A DNA stretch of 64,000 nt from Patiria miniata (Eukaryota; Echinodermata; Asteroidea; Valvatida; Asterinidae), in the NCBI RefSeq assembly GCF_015706575.1, contig NW_024037056.1:11111176-11175175 (forward strand), written 5' to 3'. This document shows, in pieces, positions 1 through 13,000 of the stretch (position 1 is the first letter of the stretch; every line of letters begins with the position of its first letter). The notes beneath the pieces were generated by a model that worked only from the letters and a program-made list of their open reading frames with translations, had not been told where the DNA came from and searched no databases. The translations under genes and the position numbers were made by a program.

Positions 1-1046
1 AAATAATTAATATGCATGTTTGTAAATTTTGTATAACTTAATTTTGCCTTTAAGTGAGACCAAATACAGATACATCGTAGGTGTTACAAAAGGTTGGAAG
101 CTTAGAACTTCATGAATATTCACAAATAATTATTATGTATGTATGTAAATTTGATATTATGACTGAAGTTTGCCCTTAAATGTTGCTTACAGCAAAACTG
201 TAACTCAAGTTGAGTTTACAGTCAGAACATCGAGCAAACATTTGTTTAACTGATGGGAAACATGGAACAGAATGAACCAAATTGTACTTTTTTCTTAAAA
301 TAAATTTCAGTTTTTCGAGATAACACTTTAAAAGAGTGTATACAAAAAAGCAAAAAAACTTTAAAAAAAAAAAAAAAAAAAAACACCTTTTTTTTCCAGT
401 TGCAAGCATAATGCAGAGCTATTAGGAGTTGTCGTTTTGAATTAATTTCTAATTTTACACCCAACAAGCTGGAAACAGATATTTTTGTAACGATTTGTTA
501 TGGTTGAAACAGAATTCACATAGGATTTTTCTGAAATAAAAAACGGATATGGTGCATTTGAAAATCTTTTGCCTTAGGCTGAGAAGAAAAAAAAATTGTG
601 TGTTTACGGGAATGCCCTAAAATTTTCCAGGTAGGTACATAGGAAGGAAAAAATATTATTTTGTAACTTTTGTGTGCATTTGCCCGTTCGTCTTTTATAC
701 TTACTTTGTTTACTTCGGGTCCCTTTGACCGTATTCTGTTTAATTAACCTGTTTAATTGTTTAATTAGCCAATAACTCAAACAAACAAATGTGCAAAGCG
801 AACATTTTTCTGTTGTCAACATATACTTTATTTCAGATATTTGGCCAAATGTGGCAATAAGAAGCTTTGAGGTCGGAAAGTTGGCCTAAACAATTCCAGT
901 TAGGTCGTTTACCGTGAATGCACACATTTTTTTTTAGGCCTTCCAACTGCATATGCTTAGTTATGTTACCCTTGTGTATGCTAGTGTTCTATCTGTATTT
1001 TTTGTTGGATGAAAACTTATAAACTTTCTTGTATTTTTTCCAACAG
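1..1046 (+). other. Intron or upstream part of the RhoGAP gene
   Basis: AT-rich sequence ending in a pyrimidine-rich 3' splice site directly before the first visible RhoGAP exon. It contains an A-tract near 361-383. I see no coding exon with a plausible frame and no clear element. Confidence 0.5.
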
Positions 1047-4012
1047 ATCATTAGTTACTTGGAAGAGAACGGGCTTGACGAAGAAGGCGTTTTGAGAGTT
1101 CCGGGCTCGACGGGCAGAATTAAGGTAAACAAATTCCCTGAAACTCTGCACTTGCAAGATCCTTGGGATCATTAGGATGCATACAGGGTGAGTCAAAAAA
1201 AGCGGAACCCAAACCCCAAATATTATATTTCACATTAAAAAAATATGTAGCACCAAACATAATAATGACTGGAAAGCCAATTTCATCAGCTGCTTTTAGA
1301 TGAAATTTTTTTTGAAATCGCCCTATTAAAGAATATCAACATTTAATCGCAATGAACCTAAAACCTCTTTCGTCCAAAAATGCGATTTCAAGAATCTTCG
1401 TCACAATTGTCTTCAAACATCACCAGCGATAAAACCGCAGTTTAAAAGTAAAAAAATATTCAACAAAGTCTTTTTGAAGGCCTGTCTTTTAAAAACGTGG
1501 ATTTTATAAATCAAATTGTTTCCCTAACCAGGGTTGTTTATAAAGATATTGTGTACTACAGTTATTGACAGTTGTTGAAACAAGTATTCTGTGTCATTTT
1601 CTTTGTTGTTCCAAACAATCAGAATACGCAATAAACTGCTTTTTTTTTTGACGAAACAGGTTTCAGGGTCATTGCGCTAAATGGTGATATTCTTTGAACG
1701 GATTGAGCAATTTCAGTAATTTTTTTTATCTAAAAGTAGCTTATGAAATTGGCTTTCCAGTCATTATTATGTTTGGTGCTACCTATTTTTTTTAAAATGA
1801 AATATATTTTTTGGGGATTTGGGTTCCGCTTTTTTTGACTCACCCTGTACAAAAAATGCTTGCTTAAAAGAAAAGTTCCCAAATCCGGATGTTTACGTAG
1901 TTAGGAGCCTTGATTTGAAGGAAATTGTAGCAAATGCTTGGATAAAAGAAAAAGTCCACAATCCCAGATATTTACGCAGTTAGGAGCCTTTATTTGATGG
2001 AAGTTGTAGCATTTTAAGAGTTCCGGATTCGACGATAATCAAAATGCCAAGGTCTTGGAGATCATTAAAGTTGTTTACATCATTAGTAAAGTTCTGAACT
2101 ATGTGAAATAATAAAAGTCAGGGTTTTTAACATGCTTCAAATGGAGTTAGTCTTTCTTTGACCCAATTTGGAGGTCTTTTGAGAGTTCCGGATCTGAGGT
2201 TAGTGAAGGTATAAAATGTATTTAAGTTGGTCTGTCTTGGGTCTTGGAGATCATTAAAGTTGTTTACATCATTAGTAAAATTCTGAAATTTGTAGTGAAA
2301 TAATAAAAGGCAGGGTTTTCAAGATGCTTCAAACGGAGTAAAAAAGACAGTCAAATTGCCAGTAAAAAAAAACGTCCTGGCAAACATGATGGATTTCTTG
2401 GAATTCATGGATTTCATCATGGAATTTGTCAAGGGAAACGCATAAATTGTCAGGCAAGACCGCCGTGGAGTTAGACATGTAACCTACTTCTTCTTAGCCA
2501 AAATTGTTTGTGTTTTTCGGTAATTTCATATTTGAACCAGCTCTTCAGAACTCAACTCTTTCTAATCCCCCTCCCCCCCCCCCCCCATTATCAAGTCATT
2601 GGACATAGATCCTCGTTTCGCTTCCCTGAGTGCGAACAATTAATTAAAGACGTTCCTGTTTTGGACGCACATTGGCCCACATGAGGCTCGGGGGTATTAG
2701 CAATACAAATTAATATTGACACTACTGCTGTTGTGCACCGGGAGTTTGTTACACGACAGGATATCGTGATTTAGGCTGTGAGATAGTTACAAGTTAAACA
2801 TCTGTCGTTAGATCAGATATAAACGTTTCCATTTGGTCTCTCGAAGGCCAATTTTTACGTTGCGGTGGAAAATATTTTTGAAGAATGCACGAGCCTGTGC
2901 AAAAGCAATGGAAATGTGTGGATGATGCAGAAATGATGACTTGTTATGACTTGTGATGACTTGTGATGATTTGTGGTGGACTTGTGATGACATGTGATGA
3001 CTTGTGATGACTTGTGATGACTTGTGATTTGTTATGACTTGTGATTGACTTGTGATGGCTTGTGATGGCTTGCGATGACTTGCGATGACTTGTGATGACT
3101 TTTGACGACTTGTGACTACTTGTGATGACTTGTGATGACTTGTGATGGCTTGTGATGACTTGTGATGACTTGTGATGACTTGTGATGACTTGTGACTTGT
3201 GATGACTTGTGATTGACTTGTGATGACTTGTGATGACTTTTGATTGTTGATGACTTGTGATGACTTGTGATGGCTTGTGATGGCTTGTGACGATTTGTGA
3301 TGACTTGTGATGACTTGTGACAAGTGATGACTTGTGACAAGTGATGACTTGTGATGACTTCTGATGACCTGTGATGACGTGTGATGACTTGTGATGTCTT
3401 TAATGCAACTCTGCGTCTTCCTGAATGCAACAACCTGAGGCATCAATCAATTCTCCTTCAAGCCACCCAAACAATTCTCAGTACGACCCCATCAAAACTT
3501 GATGAATAAATTGAGTTGTTCCTCTCTGCCTTGTCTCTCCGCACAGCAACTCCGTGAGGAAATCGAGAGCCTGTTCTACGAGGGCAAATTCAAGTTTGAA
3601 GATTTACGCATCAACGACATCGTGGGTCTCCTCAAGCAGTTCCTGCGCGACCTGCCGACGCCCATCCTGACCCTGGACTACATCAACGCCTTCGCCATGG
3701 TGGAAAGTAAGTCCCTCGCTCTCCTTGTTTCGCAACCGATAGAGGGCTCTCTCCATTTGCATGTACATTCAATATGAACGAGGCTTCGCCTCACCCACTA
3801 CTTTGTCTTTATACTACATTACATTGTATTACATTGCAGTTATTACATGTACCTGTGCTGGGGCAATTTGGGGCAGTGCAGGGAATAACAGACTGGGCAG
3901 TTTAGGGCAGTACAGAGACTTCATGGGTTTAAAATGCTGGCTGTTAGGCCAAAAAAAAAAAATATTCGGTCTCTGGTCAGACCAAAGTTCCAGTATTGAC
4001 GCGGCCACGCGG

Positions 4013-4043
<31 letters not shown>

Positions 4044-7000
4044 CTTCAAGCTTGGATTGTACAGACAAGGTGTGGTACTATTTTGCTTTTTTGGTGTCCT
4101 CATGTACATTGGTGTCCTCCATAATTTGCCTTGGTGCTTTCGATCATTTGCCTTGGTGCAATTTCCCATTCCTTGGTACTCTTTGGTAAAAAAAAAAATG
4201 AGGAGGTGCGGAAATAGAGGGCGCTGTTGGAGCTACCGCGGAACATTTTGGAAAAAAAAAAGATCGACGCGCATGCTTAAAATCGACGCGCGCGCTGACC
4301 AGAGACCGACTTATTTTTTTTTTGGCCTTAGCGCCGATAGGCATTTTTTGTTTTGGCCCAAAGTTTTGTTACCTACAAGCATTTGCTTTTCACGCATTTT
4401 GTTTGTTCCCAATAAATAACACCACTCAAAATCCAAAGAAGAAGGTTCAAAACCTAACCTGTTGAAGTTTCAGCTCAGTGGATATGCACTTTTCAAAAAA
4501 CCAGTGAAAAACCATGCATAACCATTTGGTCACGGAACACGATTTCGTCATTATAACCAGGCCTGCAACTTTTCCTCGGATCCGCTGATTTCCTTGTTTT
4601 TTTTTTACTAGAATGAATGAATGAATGCCATTACAAAATTGAAAAACACTGTACAAAGTCTTGTGTGGTTTAGAATTTCCTCGTTTTTTTTTCTAAATTC
4701 CCAGTTGCATGCCTGTATGACTTTTTTTTTTCCAAAAATCAGTCAATTGACTGATCATTGGAAATCACCTGGGCCTACATTTCTTGATTTCCTCTAAACG
4801 ACAACCAGCCAGACGGAATAATTTTCACAGGGCGTTTAGTACCAGCATACGATCTTGAATCCAAGTTAGCTTTTGTGATAATAATTCGGTAGCGGATTAC
4901 TTTTGGGATAAATGCAAATGATCCTATATGCCTTGAAGAGTTCTTGCAACACCTGTTGCTCGTTATCAAGGTCAGATGCGGCCGTTATCTCCAGGATGTA
5001 TCAGTAAGGATCTGGATTTCGTAGGGAGATGGATTGCTTCCGGCTCGGAAAAATGGCCGGAACTGACCACGGATCTCAGAAAGGGCTTGAAATGCCTGGT
5101 CTCAAGTTCTCTGTTTTTGTGATACGGGTATCGGTTTACGACCTGTCGAAAGTCATTAAACTTGACGAGCTGCCCGACCTGACGTTCGGAGGATAGGATG
5201 GCATTTAGATGATTTGAGTTTAGAAGATAGAATTCAGAAGATAAAGCGTGCAAGATTTAGTTGAGAAAGATTGGATTCCTAAGGCAGGATATAGACAGAT
5301 TTAGGATTAAGAAAGATGGTTTTGAAGGTAAGATTTGGAAGATACGACTGAGATGATTGAATTTAGAAGATACAGTTATCAAGAGCGTATTCATGATTTA
5401 TGGTTAGAAGATTTTATTTATAAAATAGGATACAGTAAGACATTTTAGGATTTAGAAAGAAGATTTAGATAATAGGATTGAGAAGATAGGATTTAGATGA
5501 TTAGATTTAGATGATGTGATTTGGAAGATTGGATTAAGGAAATAGGATTAACAAAATACATGTAGTATTAAGTAGATGAGAATTAGAAGACAGGATTTAG
5601 ATGATGAAAATAAAAAATGAAAATAAAAAAATTAATGAAATAGGATTAACAAAATAGGATTAAGTAGATGAAAATTAGAAGACAGGATTTAGATGATGAA
5701 AATAAAAAGATAGGATTTTATAGAACGTTTGATTTAGAATATGGATTGAGCAGATAGGATTTAGAAGATAGGATTAAGAAATTAGGATTAAGAAGCTAGA
5801 TTGAGGAGATTGGACTAGATTAAGAATTGGATTTAGATGGGATTTAAAAGACAGAACGGGAAGATACCGGTAGAAGATTGTTAATTAGTTGTGCTATGCA
5901 GGTTTAACTCAAGGAAGACTGCGTGAACGGTGAACGTAGGTCCTTTTTGATAATTCAGATTTCATTTTTGATAAACAGGTTAAGAATTGTTTTCACTTAA
6001 ACGTGTAAACGTCACATCCTTAAGAAGATCGTTGCCCAAAATAACCAAGAAAACTGCTTATATCCGTCTCCAAACAGAAATCCAAGATCGCAAGAAGCAG
6101 CTCCAGTGTCTCAACCTCTTAATCTTGGTCCTCCCCGACATCCACAGAGCTACCCTGAAGGTAAGCCGGTTATACCCCTCAGTAACAACCCCTCCCTCAA
6201 ATTTGGAAAAGGGCGTAGGTTCACGGACTCGGTTTTCCCCGGTACACGCTTGCTCCGACCCGTTGCGAAACTTAGCCGAAGGGAAATCACAACCTCATGC
6301 TTGTTTAACATTTGATTTGCCGCATGAAAGCCGGTGTTGTTTGGGACCTTCGGGCTATTTTTCGCTTTCGCAAATGCGTGAAGGTCACACGCACAAAGGT
6401 TCCTTGGTGTTGAGAAGCGGTTGTGGTAAAGCATCTTGCCCGAGGACACAAGTTTTTTTTAGCCCAGTTGATGCGAGATATGGGAACACTATTCACTGCC
6501 ACGCCAAAGCATACCCTAAGTTGTTCAGGATCTGTGGGTTATTTTTGGATTTCAGAAATGCGTGATGTTGAGAATTGGTTGCGGTAAAGTGTCTTGCCTA
6601 AAGACACAATGCTTTTGATTCCTTGCAGTTTTTGTGTCAGATTTGCAAGCATTTTGCACTGTTAAACCTAAGTCGATTCATAATTCGGTTGCAAGTTCTT
6701 TAAGAACAGGTTTAAGAAACATGTCAGATCTGTTTTGAATTGAGGTGAAATATTTCAATTTTTTTTCGCCGCCTTAGTAGCTGAATTTTTTTGATAAACT
6801 TTCAACTCTCAAAAGACTTTTAACGGACGTTAAGCTCAGTTAACCTCCAAACACATTAACCACCCACAAACACAAAAATCCCCATCTTTCCTGATCCGCT
6901 TAACATTTCAAAACCAGCCGGAGTTTTCCAATTAGTCAGTTCCCGGGAAGGAAGTTGAAAAAAAAAAAAAGTGTTTAAAAATACACGCAGAGACTTCCAT

Positions 7001-10000
7001 TATGTGATCAGTACCCATTTAATTTCTGTGAAAGAGAAAGGCTAAGACCTAAACAGAATTTTTTTTATCAGGGCGTTTGAGGATGTGTCGGAATTGCCGC
7101 TTAAATCCTAACCCTTGCGTGAACTTCACCGCCATTTCTTATCAGTGCGTGCAAGTTAATGGGACACGTCAAGACTCTGTAATAGGATGGGGTGTCTTAA
7201 TAATAGACAAATTTGGGCGTGTTGCTTGTGCATGATGATGTGTATTTTGCGTCTGGATTCTGCAGAGAATGAAATGAGAAGTAAACCAGAACTGAACACC
7301 GCAAAAAAGAAAAAGTCTGGACTCATTGGGTCATAAGTTTGAATCTGATCGTCTTAGGATGACGTCATTTATATGGACCTATGGGGAATGTTGTTAGCTA
7401 CATTTTGATACCCGTTTGCTACCAAAGACTGTAAATCGTCCAAGATTGACAACGGTTTATGAAACATGATGCAGTTTGAAAAGTTGCAAATTTTAAAGAG
7501 TACACAAGTGGAAATTGCAGCGTGACAATGTTACACTGACCGAAACGAACGCCAGGGAATATCGATTGCGCAGTGCTTGTATGCTTGTATGCACGTGGGC
7601 TATTTCGAATGACCTGCACTTTTTTCGGCACTGTGCAATTGATAGGGGCCAATTACGGCCATGTGTGGTAACGCTTAGCAATTTCTCCTTGCGTAATCGT
7701 TTAAATTTGCAACTTTACCAACTGCATAATTTTTCATAAACCGTTGTCAATCTTGGACGATTTACAGTCTTTGGTAGCAAACGGGGTATCAATATGAAGC
7801 TAACAAAATTCCCCAAAGGTCTATATCAATGACGTTATCATAAGATGATCAGATTCAAAATTATGACCCCTCCAATGAGTGTGGACTTTCTGTTTGTGCG
7901 GTGTTTAGTTCTCATGCATGCAACTTCAAAACTTGCATCCTCAAATCCAGTTTTCCTACTAGCATGAACAAATCTTTAAATCCTGTTCATTTATTTTTCT
8001 TCCAATTTTCCAGTTGTTACTGAAATTTCTGGGCAAGGTGGTGGACCACGAAGCCAAGAACAAGATGTCGCTGAACAACATCGCCATGATCATGGCCCCG
8101 AATCTCTTCACGGCGCAGGCCACGCGGAAAAAGTCGCCCGACTACGCCGAGCTGCAGTTTGCGGCGGGCACGTGCAACGTCATGCGTATGCTGGTCAAGT
8201 ACCACAACATCCTATGGGTGGTGAGTAGAACCGGAAAATTTATTTTAGTCTGTGGCTGTGGCTATTTGGTCATTGGTGTGCTGAAGTCGTTAGCCATAGC
8301 CTCGGTCCAGAATGGCAGCCATCTTGGTCTGGTATCCTGACTCATTTTTGGGCTGGGGCTGTTTTTGTCATTGGTGTGTGCAAAAGTCAGTAGCCACGTA
8401 GCCATAGTCAGAAATTCATAAGGAATTAAGAGAATCATCGGCTGCAGCCATCTTGGTCTAGTATCCTTACTCATCCAAAGTCAACAGCCACAGCCAAGAC
8501 AGAAACCCTTAAGCAGCCATCTTGGTCTGGTATCCTGACTCATTTTTGGGCTGGGGCTGTTTTTGTCATTGGTGTGTGCAAAAGTCAGTAGCCACGTAGC
8601 CATAGTCAGAAATTCATAAGGAATTAAGAGAATCATCGGCTGCAGCCATCTTGGTCTAGTATCCTTACTCATCCAAAGTCAACAGCCACAGCCAAGACAG
8701 AAACCCTTAAGCAGCCATCTTGGTCTGGTATCCTGACTCACTTTCTGGCTGTGGCTGTTTTTGTTATTGGCGTGCTCCAAGGTCAGTAGCCACAGTCATA
8801 GTCAGAAACCTTTTAGGACTTTAGAGAACCACAAGCAGCAGCCATCTTGGTCTGGTATCCTGACTAAATTTTTGGCTGTAGCTGTTTTTGTCAATGGTGT
8901 GCACCAAAGTCAGTAGCCACAGAAGTAGTCAGAAATCCTTCAGTACTTTAATTCAAACACAGACAACAACCATCTTGGTCTGGTGTCCTAAGACACTGTT
9001 GACTGACTGACTGACTGTTACATGTGAGCCGGGCAGTGCTGTCTGATAGGATTACCCCATAACGCCAACGAATCGGGCTAAATTCGCCTCAATGTTTAGA
9101 CCAAATGCATGAAAAGACTTCCAGTGAATAGCCATTCGGAATCAATTGACTAGAATTTTGCGCAATCTCCGACCCCCCTTACTAGGCTAACCTACTCTTG
9201 TGCAAAGCAGTTGAGTTTGTTATTTATCTGTGAACAAAGTAGCTTGCTTAAACTCTCGGGGGATTTACACTGAAACTTTAAATATCAGAGATATATTAAA
9301 CAGTCGGTCAGCATTTGGAAGCCAAGTATCCGTTCAGGGGTTTAGCTTGAAGGAAAATTAAATCCGACCCCGCACCCTTCCCTTTCTGGTCAGATTAATC
9401 CTGCTGTTTTCTGTCAGCTCATGCTGGGTTAATCCTGATTCCGTCCCGCCCCCTACTAGGGTCCGTTTTGGGGTCATTTAACCCCTATGCTGCCAAGTTG
9501 AAGTCAAGTCCGATAGAAATTCAAACCGTGAGGGAAATGCCCCTCAGGTCGTAAGTCAATCACGAGAAGTCAGGCTGCAAATCAATCTCAAGTCAATCAC
9601 AAGTTTATCACAAGTCAGTCACAAGTCAAGCACAAACCATCACAAGTCAATCCCAAACCATGAGGGAAATACACCTCAGGTTGCAATTCAATCACAAGAA
9701 GTCAGTCACAAGTCAATCACAAGTCAATCACAAACCATCACAAGTCAATCCCAAACCATGAGGGAAATACACCTCAGGTCGCAAGTTAATCACAAGAAGT
9801 CAGGCTGCAAATCAATCTCAAGTCAATCACAAGTTTATCACAAGTCAGTCACAAGTCAATCACAAGTCAATCACAAACCATCACAAGTTTATCACAACAA
9901 GTCCATCACAAGTTAATGACAAGTCAGTCACAAATCAATCCCAAGTCAATCACAAGTCAGTCACAAGTTGGTCACAAGTCAGTCACAAACCATCACAGGT

Positions 10001-13000
10001 CAATCACAAACATCACTAGTTAATCACAAGTCAATCACAAGTCAATCACAAGTCAATCACAAGTCAATCACCAGTCAATCACCAGTCAATCACAAGTCAA
10101 TCACCAGTCAATCACAGACCATCACAAGTCAATCCCAAGTCAGTCACAAATCAATCCCAAGTAAAATTACAAGTCAGTCACAAGCCAATCACAAGTCAAT
10201 CACAAACCATCACAAGTCAATCACAAGTCAGTCGCGCGTCAATCGCAACTAATTTTAAACATTTCTTCATGCAAAATGTTTATTCTTGCAACTTTTTGTT
10301 CCTCCTTTGCAGGTCCCATTCCGTATGACGGAACAAATCAGGCGGATGTGCGAGGTTGAAACCAAAAAGACCAAAGATTCAAAATCGGTGAGTTTAACAA
10401 AGCAATTGTTTCTTTCCCCTCAAATTTCTTGTAAACAATATTTTGACCACTTTCATGGGGAAAAAACAGATGTTTTCAAAACAGAACTATTTCCTTTGTC
10501 TGTTTCACAAATATTCTCGTAAAGAAAAGGCTTTTTTTTTTCATGTTACCAATAGGTTCATGTTAAAACAGTTTCTATGACACTACTGTATTCGTCATTT
10601 AATAAAGAACAGATCCTTTTCCGCCATTTTCCCAATGCTACATACTGGACAAGTCCCTCAAATACAGTCTTGTATCGGGTATTATAGTATGGAGTCAAAG
10701 AGATAAGTGTGTTTTGAAAAGACGTGTTTTTTTTTGTAAATTAATTGCATGTGTGTTGTTTTCTCAGGTTATGACGCTTTTCAAGAAAAAGGACCGAAAG
10801 AGCTCAGCAGCTGAGGTAAGAGACAAAATTGTTGAATGACTGCGCAAAATTACTTCGGCCAAAATGTTCAAACTCAAAACATTCACATTAGTGGGGTGCT
10901 GCGGTGCAATGGTGAAGGTGTTCGACTCGTGTGCCGTGGTACATGGGTTCGAATCCAGACCGTGGGAACATGGTGCTTGTGCTCTTGAGCAAGGCACTTT
11001 ACCATTATTGCTTCATCCTTCGGATGGGACGTAAAGCCGTCCGTCCCGTGTGTTGTGTGATGCACGTTAAAGAACCCACACATTTCTCATTAACTTCATT
11101 TACCTGTCTTTAATAAGAAACATTATTACCAGCGCCTTGAGTACCTAATTGTCGGTAGATACGTGCGCTATATAAGACTTCAGTATTATATTATTATTAT
11201 TTCAAGATTTCATGTTCCTAACTAATTGCATTGCAAGCCAAAAGTACATTTTTCCTGTAAAGTTCCATGGGTTACACAGCCCTGACATTTTTTTGGGTTC
11301 ATTTCTTACTTATTAGTTTGACGCGCAGGAAGGCGTCATCCGCATCCAAATGCCGGGCAACGAGAAGATCTCCAACACGGTACGACTCCACGAGACCATG
11401 ACGGCGGGCGACATCGTGTCGCACTTCACGCAGCACGTCGTCCACCCCGTGCCCGAGACGCCGTTCAAAAGAACGAACAGCCGACGAAGAAGTAGGAGGA
11501 AAGCGTTCGAGAGGTGGGTTGGAATTTATTTAATATTATAATAATAATCGGCATTTAAGAACGCTCTTATTAGTAAACGTAATCACAGCGCTTACGGTGT
11601 CATTATTACCCCTGATCATTGGGCCAATTAAACATTCCAAATACCATCTCAGCTCCCTGGGGAGTATACAGATTGATGCTGCCTGTTAGGCGCAAGGAAG
11701 CTAATTCAATCACAGTTACCATCTCTACCCTCACAGGTACCCATTTACTCCTAGGTGGGGAGAAGCAATGAGTGACAAAGTGCCTTGCCGAAGGGCACAC
11801 GCACCGTAACCCCAGGCTGGACTCGAACCCACAACCCGCAGAATTACCCACAGACCACGAATCCAATGCCCTTAACCACGAGGCCACGGCACTCCATTAT
11901 TTATTGTTTATAATAAAGAAATAAAGGAAGAAAGAAATTTAATATGCTAAGCACTCATTTGAAATATTACTTAAACTTTATTTGTTTTGATTGATTTTCG
12001 CTTAGCACATAACTTTGCTGAACACTTTTTATTTTCTTCTACCAACTCCATGACCCCATGTCACAGGTCACCGCTAATTCTGCACTAGCTAGCAATGACA
12101 ACAATTATAGTTTTTTTTTCAATTTTATGTAACTTCATGCAAATACTAAGCGAATCTGACGCCGTGAAACGTTCGCTGCAAAATTCTCCAGAGTTGAAAT
12201 GTGTTCCACTTTTGCACATTCGCAGAGTGCACTCTTGACGTGACATCACAAGCTCATGTTTGCATTCACTTTCGTGCCGACTATGGGCTGTTCTTCACAG
12301 ACCATTATCATATTGCCGCCATCTTGATTTTGTTTCCCATTCAAATCAACGTAACCAAATCGAGGCCGGAAGGAAAAATAGTCTGGTTCCTGTTTGCACA
12401 TAAAACATTAATTATTCAGTACTGTTGTTGGATACAGGGAACATGACTGTAATGGTGGCAGCATGAAGGTCTGTTGGTAAAATTCTGGACATAAAAAGGA
12501 CTGCCAGTGTCATTTCAATCAATTGAATTTCTTTTTTCGTCTGTTAAACAGAAACGGCGATACATCAGGTCTGATGTCACAGCTAGCACCCAACAGAACG
12601 AGATACTTCCTGTACGAAGTCGGCGGTAATATAGGTGAGTTGAGATTCCTTTGCTTCACCGGACTTTTGATTGATGGTTCCAGATGGCCAGCCTGGTTCC
12701 CTATTTGTACCTATCTCACTGTCTGACTGTCACTTACGACTCGGACTGGCTGTAGGCTATTGAATAGAGCCGGGCAGTGCTATCGTATAGGATTACCAGT
12801 GTTGTAGTCGAGTATTTTTTGCCAAGTACCGAGTACTGCTGAGTACTTAGGTTGCTGGTCCCAGAAAGCCAGCCTGGTTCCCTATTTGTACCTATCTCAC
12901 TGTCTGACTGTCACTTACGACTTAGACTGGCTGTAGGTTGGTGAAGAGAGCCGGGCAGTGCTATTGTATAGGATTACCAGTGTTGTAGTCGAGTACTTTT

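Noticed and set aside
2808-3446. 212-residue minus-strand frame rich in SSQVITSHHK
   Set aside because: It is the translation of the decamer minisatellite, which has few stops on that strand; composition is pure repeat.
9541-10245. CRISPR-like array
   Set aside because: Regular short repeats without unique spacers in a eukaryotic intron; it is a minisatellite.
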